From: an uncultured Clostridia bacterium
Lineage (GTDB): Bacteria > Bacillota > Clostridia > Christensenellales > CAG-917
Assembly: GCA_934233745.1 (NCBI GenBank)
Contig: CAKQGN010000011.1
Location: 1 to 25,876 of the forward strand
Direction: 5' to 3'
DNA length: 25,876 nt
Part shown: positions 21,943 through 25,876 of the stretch, piece after piece
Position numbering within the stretch: the first letter of the stretch is position 1
Layout: each line of letters begins with the position of its first letter
Program-made: the position numbers and the translations under genes
The notes under the pieces: generated by a model
Seen by the model: only the letters and a program-made list of their open reading frames with translations
What the model was told of the DNA's origin: nothing
The model's database searches: none

Positions 21943-22473
21943 TCTTTTCCTCCTTTTAGTATTTTCGTTATAATCCGGGCTCTGCCGTCACTCTCATACT
22001 ATAATACCTTATTCTCTCGTCTATTTCCCCAAGAATCTGCGTTATAATTGCAACAAATCTGCAACAAATCTTCTTTTGCATTTCAAACCGACAACATACG
22101 AGCATTCTCCGCTTTGCTCTACCGGATCGTGCGAGAAATTCCGTTTGTTTACCGTAATGCTAAAGGTTTCGGGCACAGATGTTTGTTGCAAAAACGTGTT
22201 TAAATGCACCCGCTTTCTTCTTTGCCGGCTTTTGCACAAAGAACAAACAAGCCTTATGAAATCTTAAACAACAAATTCATTTGTGTTCTCATTGTTTTAA
22301 TTCTTATTTTTTAAAAGTGTTTTGTGTTTCCTCTTCGGTTTCTGCCGATTCTATCGCCGTTCTTTTATTTTACTTCACCTATAAACCCGGTGACGAATTA
22401 ATTTGCGCCGTTTTCTCTTTTTGTCAAACAAGACGCTTGTGGTGCAAGCGTCGACGACAACGGAAACAACTCA
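21943..22473. other. Gene-free 530-base interval
   Basis: No gene is convincingly supported. Small open frames on both strands (for example 22042-22239 minus and 22076-22267 plus) lack ribosome binding sites and recognisable domains. Visible elements are an 11-base direct repeat TGCAACAAATC at 22049-22059 and 22060-22070, A/T-rich stretches near 22000 that could hold the ccdA promoter (TATTAT/TATAGT near 22001-22008 on the minus strand, no clear -35), and an 8-bp hairpin GACGCTTG/CAAGCGTC at 22432-22452 just after the ferritin stop, which may mark the end of that transcript. Confidence 0.5.
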
Positions 22474-22983
22474 TTACAACACAAGCGAAGGTGCGGCATA
22501 CACACGGGCTTTCAGTTCGCTGTTGAGCATATAAAGCCCCTTCGCATCGGTGCCGAACAATTCTATTTTGGTAATCATATCCGACGCGTTCTTTTCCTCT
22601 TCGCCCTGTTCTTTTACAAACCAATCAAGCAATTGCATGGTGCGAAAGTCCCTCGCTTCATAAGCCGCCGTATAAATATCGTTTATGGAGGCAGTAACGT
22701 ATTTTTCGTGTTCGAGTGCTTTTTTAAGGGGCGTCATATTATCGTCGCGCTCCCATTCGGGTTTTGCGATCGCATCAAAAGTAACTTTTACTTCATTGTT
22801 CAGAAGATATTGAAAGAACAGCATTGCGTGATCTCTCTCTTCCTGCGCCTGTACTCTGTACCAGTTTTCAAAGCCGTCAAGCCCCACTTCTGCATAATAA
22901 TTGGCGAAATCGAGATAGAGATACGCCGAGTAAAACTCCTTGTTTACCTGCTCGTTCAAAAGTTTTGCTACATTTTCGTTCAT
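22474..22983 (-). CDS. ftnA: Ferritin (FtnA-type, non-heme)
   Basis: This 169-residue four-helix protein stores iron and detoxifies Fe(II). The ferroxidase ligands align with E. coli FtnA at an offset of one: Glu16, Glu49, His52 (in QAQEERDHAMLFF), Glu93, Gln126 and Glu129 (KEQGEEEK). Length is typical. The start at 22983 has AGGAG upstream; the longer frame to 23067 is rejected because it overlaps the preceding gene. It follows the DUF2249-CMD gene by 29 bases and is the last gene of the Crp-facing operon. This placement suggests iron sequestration under the same stress signal. Confidence 0.93.
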   Translation of the reverse strand: MNENVAKLLNEQVNKEFYSAYLYLDFANYYAEVGLDGFENWYRVQAQEERDHAMLFFQYLLNNEVKVTFDAIAKPEWERDDNMTPLKKALEHEKYVTASINDIYTAAYEARDFRTMQLLDWFVKEQGEEEKNASDMITKIELFGTDAKGLYMLNSELKARVYAAPSLVL

Positions 22984-23012
22984 TTTTATTTGCTCCTTAA
23001 AAATATTTTGTC

Positions 23013-23696
23013 TTATACGCGCACTTCTTCGTTCTTCTCGCCGAACCTCTCTCGCAAGGCAAGGCATATTTCGTCGCGCGATTTACCTTGTTTCTCGCCA
23101 TTTTTGATGAGTTTGTATGCCGAAAACAACGCCGAAGGTCCTATCTCGGAGCTGAAAAACCCTATCCCCTGATTCCACACCAGAAGCTCGAAGACATCGT
23201 CCAACTCTTTGCTCGATACGCCGTGAATATATGCTTTTACAAGCTCTCGTACCGCCTGACGCATTCTGCCCGCCCCAACAGCGTTTGCAAGTGACAACAA
23301 AAGTCTCGTCTCATATGAAAGCGTGCGATTTTCGCTCTGCCACGTTATTTTCCAAAAATCTGCGGCGATTCTGCCGAGTTCTTCGTCAATCATAGGATAA
23401 TTGAGTAATGCAAGCGGCTTGAAGGCTGCGTCGTCTTCTCCGCATTTATTTCCCGTGCGGTAAAAATACACGTGGAACTCCGTTTTGCCCGTCTTTTCCG
23501 TAAAGCGCTCATATCCGAGCCCTTTCATCACCTCATAAAGCGGATACGGCTCGAAACTCTGCACGATATGCAAGCCCTGCCCGACGGCAAGATCTTCCGC
23601 TTTCTTTTTAAGTCCCTCGAAGAAATTCCCCTGCAAATGCCTTACGTCAATCGTCTGAAATTCTTTTATTTTATCTTTCCAAAAAACGTTATACAT
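23013..23696 (-). CDS. DUF2249 domain fused to a carboxymuconolactone-decarboxylase-like domain
   Basis: This 227-residue protein has two parts. Residues 1-80 are a DUF2249 (TusA/SirA-like fold) domain with TIDVRHLQGNFFEGL and GQGLHIVQSFEPYPLYEVMKGLGYERF; the family is thought to bind small molecules or to take part in redox or nitrogen-oxide metabolism, but has no settled function. Residues about 95-200 form an all-helical domain resembling the CMD/AhpD fold (RLLLSLANAVGAGRMRQAVRELVKAYIHGVSSKELDDVFELLVWNQGIG). The CxxC pair of AhpD is absent. It lies seven bases after the single-domain DUF2249 gene, whose sequence is clearly paralogous to its N-terminus. The domain call for the C-terminal half is less certain than for the N-terminal half. 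Confidence 0.75.
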   Translation of the reverse strand: MYNVFWKDKIKEFQTIDVRHLQGNFFEGLKKKAEDLAVGQGLHIVQSFEPYPLYEVMKGLGYERFTEKTGKTEFHVYFYRTGNKCGEDDAAFKPLALLNYPMIDEELGRIAADFWKITWQSENRTLSYETRLLLSLANAVGAGRMRQAVRELVKAYIHGVSSKELDDVFELLVWNQGIGFFSSEIGPSALFSAYKLIKNGEKQGKSRDEICLALRERFGEKNEEVRV

Positions 23697-23703
23697 TGTT
23701 TTC

Positions 23704-23955
23704 TCATTTCTTTACGCGATAAAAATATGCGTGATACTCGTTTTTCGAAGCCTTTTCGGTATAACGTTCAAAGCCCATTGCCGACATAATCGGATATAGC
23801 GGCACGGGATCGAAGGTCTGAACGACGTGCAAGCCCTCGCCGTTTTTCTTTGCGGCAGCTTTTTGCCTCAATTCCGAAAAGAAATTCAACGCTCTGCCCC
23901 TCACGTCCATAACCTCAAAAGTTTCGATTTTGTCTTTCCACGTTATATTTTTCAT
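23704..23955 (-). CDS. Single-domain DUF2249 protein
   Basis: This 83-residue protein reads WKDKIETFEVMDVRGRALNFFSELRQKA, GEGLHVVQTFDPVPLYPIMSAMGFERYTEK and YHAYFYR, matching the first 80 residues of the next gene almost position for position (WKDKI, DVR, FDP/FEP-PLY, GFERYTEK/GYERFTEK, YFYR). The ATG at 23955 has AAGGTG upstream. The open frame continues to 24177 inside the ferredoxin gene but has no start signal. It lies 11 bases after the ferredoxin gene. The pair probably arose by tandem duplication followed by fusion of one copy to a helical domain. Function is unknown. Confidence 0.82.
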   Translation of the reverse strand: MKNITWKDKIETFEVMDVRGRALNFFSELRQKAAAKKNGEGLHVVQTFDPVPLYPIMSAMGFERYTEKASKNEYHAYFYRVKK

Positions 23956-23966
23956 AGTCACACCTT

Positions 23967-24689
23967 TCAATCGCTTAAAATTTGTCCGTCCACCGATACG
24001 ATTACCACCTGCCACGGAATGAATTTTCCGCTTCGTTGCAATGCGTTTTTCGTCGCCTGTTCGAGCCCTCCGCAACAAGGAACTTCCATACGGACGATCG
24101 TCACGCTCTTTACGTCGTTTGCCGTCAGAATTTCCGTCAGTTTTTCGCTGTAATCCACGCTGTCGAGCTTCGGACAACCTATAAGCGTGATTCTTCCCGA
24201 CATGAACTCGTCGTGAAGAGAGGCGTAGGCATAAGCGGTGCAGTCCGCCGCAATCAACAGTTTTGCGCCGTCAAAATACGGTGCGTTTATCGGCACGAGC
24301 TTTATCTGGCACGGCCATTGCGCAAGTTGAGAAACACTTTCTTTTGAAGTTTTTTCTTCGACGGGACGGGGCGACATCTGTCTCATTCTGCTCCCGGGGC
24401 AACCGCCGTGAGCGTGCGTATGGTCGTGCGAGTGCGTATTTTTATCCCCTTTTTTCTTTTTGTTTTCCATAACCGCCGCTTCGTCGTACTCCGCCGCTTC
24501 TCTTTCCACAAAAGATATCGCACCCGTAGGACACGCCGGCAAACAATCGCCGAGTCCGTCGCAATAGTCGTCGCGCAAAAGTTCCGCTTTGCCGTCAACC
24601 ATTCCTATCGCGCCCTCGTGGCAAGCGTCTGCGCACGCGCCGCAACCGTTGCACTTTTCTTTGTCGATCTCAATAATGCGTCTTATCAT
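23967..24689 (-). CDS. FrdX-like 4Fe-4S ferredoxin with His-rich linker and C-terminal domain
   Basis: This 240-residue cytosolic protein starts with a bacterial ferredoxin domain. Cluster I has Cys13, 16, 19 and 23 (CNGCGACADAC). The second motif CDGLGDCLPACP (43-54) has only three cysteines, with Leu46 in the place of the second. A flexible His-rich segment (about 85-96, HSHDHTHAH) may bind metal. The C-terminal half (about 125-240) contains LLIAADCTAYAYA, LIGCPKLD and MEVPCCGG (Cys205-Cys206), as in ferredoxins that accompany hybrid-cluster-protein genes in clostridia and sulfate reducers. The ATG at 24689 has GGAGGT eight bases upstream. It is the first gene of the minus-strand operon controlled by the divergent promoter. 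Confidence 0.87.
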   Translation of the reverse strand: MIRRIIEIDKEKCNGCGACADACHEGAIGMVDGKAELLRDDYCDGLGDCLPACPTGAISFVEREAAEYDEAAVMENKKKKGDKNTHSHDHTHAHGGCPGSRMRQMSPRPVEEKTSKESVSQLAQWPCQIKLVPINAPYFDGAKLLIAADCTAYAYASLHDEFMSGRITLIGCPKLDSVDYSEKLTEILTANDVKSVTIVRMEVPCCGGLEQATKNALQRSGKFIPWQVVIVSVDGQILSD

Positions 24690-24707
24690 CTTCTTTACCT
24701 CCGATTC

Positions 24708-24766
24708 TTGACTTTGCACTTCGATTATACTATAATCATAAATGAAAATCTGTTGTTACAACAACA
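24708..24766. promoter_or_regulatory. Divergent promoters and predicted Crp/Fnr operator
   Basis: Plus strand: TTGACT (24708-24713), a 17-base spacer and TATAAT (24731-24736), predicted start 24743, driving the regulator. Minus strand: TATAAT (complement of 24724-24729), predicted start 24717, no recognisable -35. The two -10 boxes form a palindrome ATTATA-C-TATAAT. A 16-bp palindrome, TGTTGTT-AC-AACAACA (24751-24766), is centred at 24758.5. That is -41.5 for the minus-strand operon, the class II activator position, and about +16 for the regulator, a position expected to repress. Confidence 0.7.
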
Positions 24767-24781
24767 AAAACGGAGTTTTTT

Positions 24782-25441
24782 ATGAAATTATCCAACACGC
24801 AGCTTTTCCGCGGAATAGAAGAACCGAAAATCGAATCCCTTCTCGGTTGCTTTGAAACGAAAGAAATCGCATTCAAAAAGGGAGAGTATGTTCTTAAAGA
24901 AGGCAATCCGACGGAATATATAGGCGTCGTGCTTTCGGGCGCGGTGATAATAGAGCTGAGCGACGTGTGGGGAAACAACAGTGTGATAAGTCGCATAGGC
25001 GTTGGCGGTACCTTTGCCGAAGCGTTCGCCTGCATACCGGGAGAGCCGATGACGGTCAACGTCCTTTGCGCAGAGGATTCGACGGTGCTTCTTGTCAGTA
25101 TGCGTTGTATTTCACACCCGTGCTCGCGTACCTGCGCCGCCCACACCAAGCTGATACAAAATCTGCTTTCTCTTTGCGCCGAAAAAAACCTGCGACTTTC
25201 CAAAAGAATGCTACACACTATGCCCAAATCGATCAGGCAACGGCTTCTTTCTCTTTTTTCGGAATACATCAAAAAAACGGGTAGTTTTTCATTCGATATC
25301 CCTTACAGCCGTCAACAACTTGCCGACTACCTCAACGTGGAACGCAGCGCGCTTTGCAACGAGCTTTCAAAAATGCAGAAAGACGGTATTATAAAATACG
25401 AAAAGAATCACTTTGTCGTCGATGATTCCAAAGTGTTTTGA
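24782..25441 (+). CDS. Crp/Fnr family transcriptional regulator
   Basis: This 219-residue regulator has an N-terminal cyclic-nucleotide-binding-like beta barrel (about 5-120; FKKGEYVLKEGNPTEYIGVVLSG, then GGTFAEAFAC), a dimerisation helix (about 120-150), and a C-terminal winged helix-turn-helix (about 170-205; YSRQQLADYLNVERSALCNELSKMQKDGII). A cysteine group, Cys109, Cys114 and Cys118 (CISHPCSRTC), lies just before the dimer helix and could bind an Fe-S cluster or sense redox or NO. The Arg and Glu contacts of true cAMP binders are not evident. GGAG precedes the ATG. Divergent from the ferredoxin-DUF2249-ferritin operon, it is the obvious candidate to bind the palindrome at 24751-24766. Confidence 0.9.
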   Translation: MKLSNTQLFRGIEEPKIESLLGCFETKEIAFKKGEYVLKEGNPTEYIGVVLSGAVIIELSDVWGNNSVISRIGVGGTFAEAFACIPGEPMTVNVLCAEDSTVLLVSMRCISHPCSRTCAAHTKLIQNLLSLCAEKNLRLSKRMLHTMPKSIRQRLLSLFSEYIKKTGSFSFDIPYSRQQLADYLNVERSALCNELSKMQKDGIIKYEKNHFVVDDSKVF

Positions 25442-25519
25442 TGCTTTACCGCAAAGCAATGTTTTCCACATCCGATTCGTCGAGTTATATCATTTCTGTC
25501 CGGCGGTTATAACTTTCTT

Positions 25520-25867
25520 TTAATCCGTGACCGTGCCGTATGTCCAGTCGTTTATGCCGCCGAAATCATAGACGCTTACGTAACCGAGATTTACCAACTT
25601 TCTTGCCGCCTCTTCGCTTCTTCTTCCGCTACGGCAGTACACAAGAATAATTGCGTTTTTGTCGGGAAGATTTGTGGGAGGGTCGCTGCCTATCGTTTCG
25701 TTTGGAATAAGCACGGCGTTTTGAATATGCCCTTCGTCATACTCGCTTTGCGTGCGGACGTCCACAATTACGACTTCTTGCGTATTCATCATTTCATATG
25801 CTTGCTCGGCGGTTATTTTGCGATATTCGCCTACTGTTTCCCAGCTATAATTATACCGGAACGCCAT
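25520..25867 (-). CDS. Rhodanese-like domain protein, possibly truncated by the window edge
   Basis: This protein of at least 115 residues is a single rhodanese domain. It has VVIVDVRTQSEYDEGHI and the active-site loop YCRSGRRSEEAARKL with Cys78, ending in YDFGGINDWTYG. It would carry persulfide or transfer sulfur from the active Cys. The ATG at 25867 has no visible ribosome binding site, and the frame stays open to the last base of the window. The real gene may therefore start beyond the edge, perhaps with a signal peptide, as in many homologues. It is convergent with the Crp/Fnr gene, with no strong terminator between them; only a weak GCTTT/AAAGC stem at 25443-25457 is seen. Confidence 0.88.
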   Translation of the reverse strand: MAFRYNYSWETVGEYRKITAEQAYEMMNTQEVVIVDVRTQSEYDEGHIQNAVLIPNETIGSDPPTNLPDKNAIILVYCRSGRRSEEAARKLVNLGYVSVYDFGGINDWTYGTVTD

Positions 25868-25876
25868 TACTTGCGA

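Noticed and set aside
22042..22239. Possible 65-codon minus-strand gene rich in Arg and Cys
   Set aside because: No ribosome binding site, no recognisable domain and composition unlike neighbouring proteins. Kept only as part of the gene-free interval.

Overview
The window looks like a chromosomal segment of a low-to-moderate GC anaerobic Bacillota (Clostridia-type), probably a gut lineage. Supporting signs are a groES-groEL operon under a CIRCE operator, the Firmicutes-specific rplU-prp-rpmA order with an N-terminally extended bL27, strong AGGAGG ribosome binding sites, sigma-A promoters with 17-bp spacers, and a Crp/Fnr-ferredoxin-ferritin redox block. I cannot name the genus from sequence alone. 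No tRNA, rRNA, CRISPR array, transposase or phage gene was found.

Layout. 1-2250: groES-groEL (minus strand) with CIRCE, ending at a long inverted repeat that overlaps the groEL stop. 2300-6970: a plus-strand nucleotide block with dCMP deaminase, a GH2 glycosidase, thyA and folA, plus a minus-strand YfcE-type phosphoesterase. 6997-9616: a SAM methyltransferase between two identical terminator hairpins, a NYN-domain protein with a Pro/Gln-rich linker, and an 8-oxoguanine glycosylase. 9756-10800: rpmA, prp and rplU, with an L21-leader-like 5' UTR and a perfect palindrome over the -35 box. 10904-16050: assorted single genes (GNAT, DUF308-like membrane protein, CAT-like acetyltransferase, cytidylate-kinase-like protein, RlmI-type methyltransferase, MscS channel). 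A striking tandem array of short hairpins lies between the last two.

16347-19240: an ECF sigma factor and its overlapping partner, a membrane protein with an RsgI-like segment and seven tandem PepSY-like repeats, part of which is a very recent duplication. 19393-19690: a promoter-hairpins-terminator segment with no ORF, a good candidate for a structured non-coding RNA. 19732-20139: a small HExxH protein gene broken by one in-frame stop. 20191-21942: ccdA-tlpA-trxA, with a 24-bp minisatellite inside ccdA.

22474-25441: a divergent redox unit. A Crp/Fnr regulator (plus) faces a four-gene minus-strand operon: FrdX-like ferredoxin, DUF2249 protein, DUF2249-carboxymuconolactone-decarboxylase-like fusion, and ferritin. 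A 16-bp palindrome sits exactly where a class II activator would bind for the operon, and downstream of the predicted start of the regulator's own transcript. With the rhodanese at the right edge and the thiol relay proteins, this end of the window is a thiol/iron/redox stress region. The hairpin array, the candidate ncRNA and the Crp-DUF2249 operon are the best leads for something undescribed.
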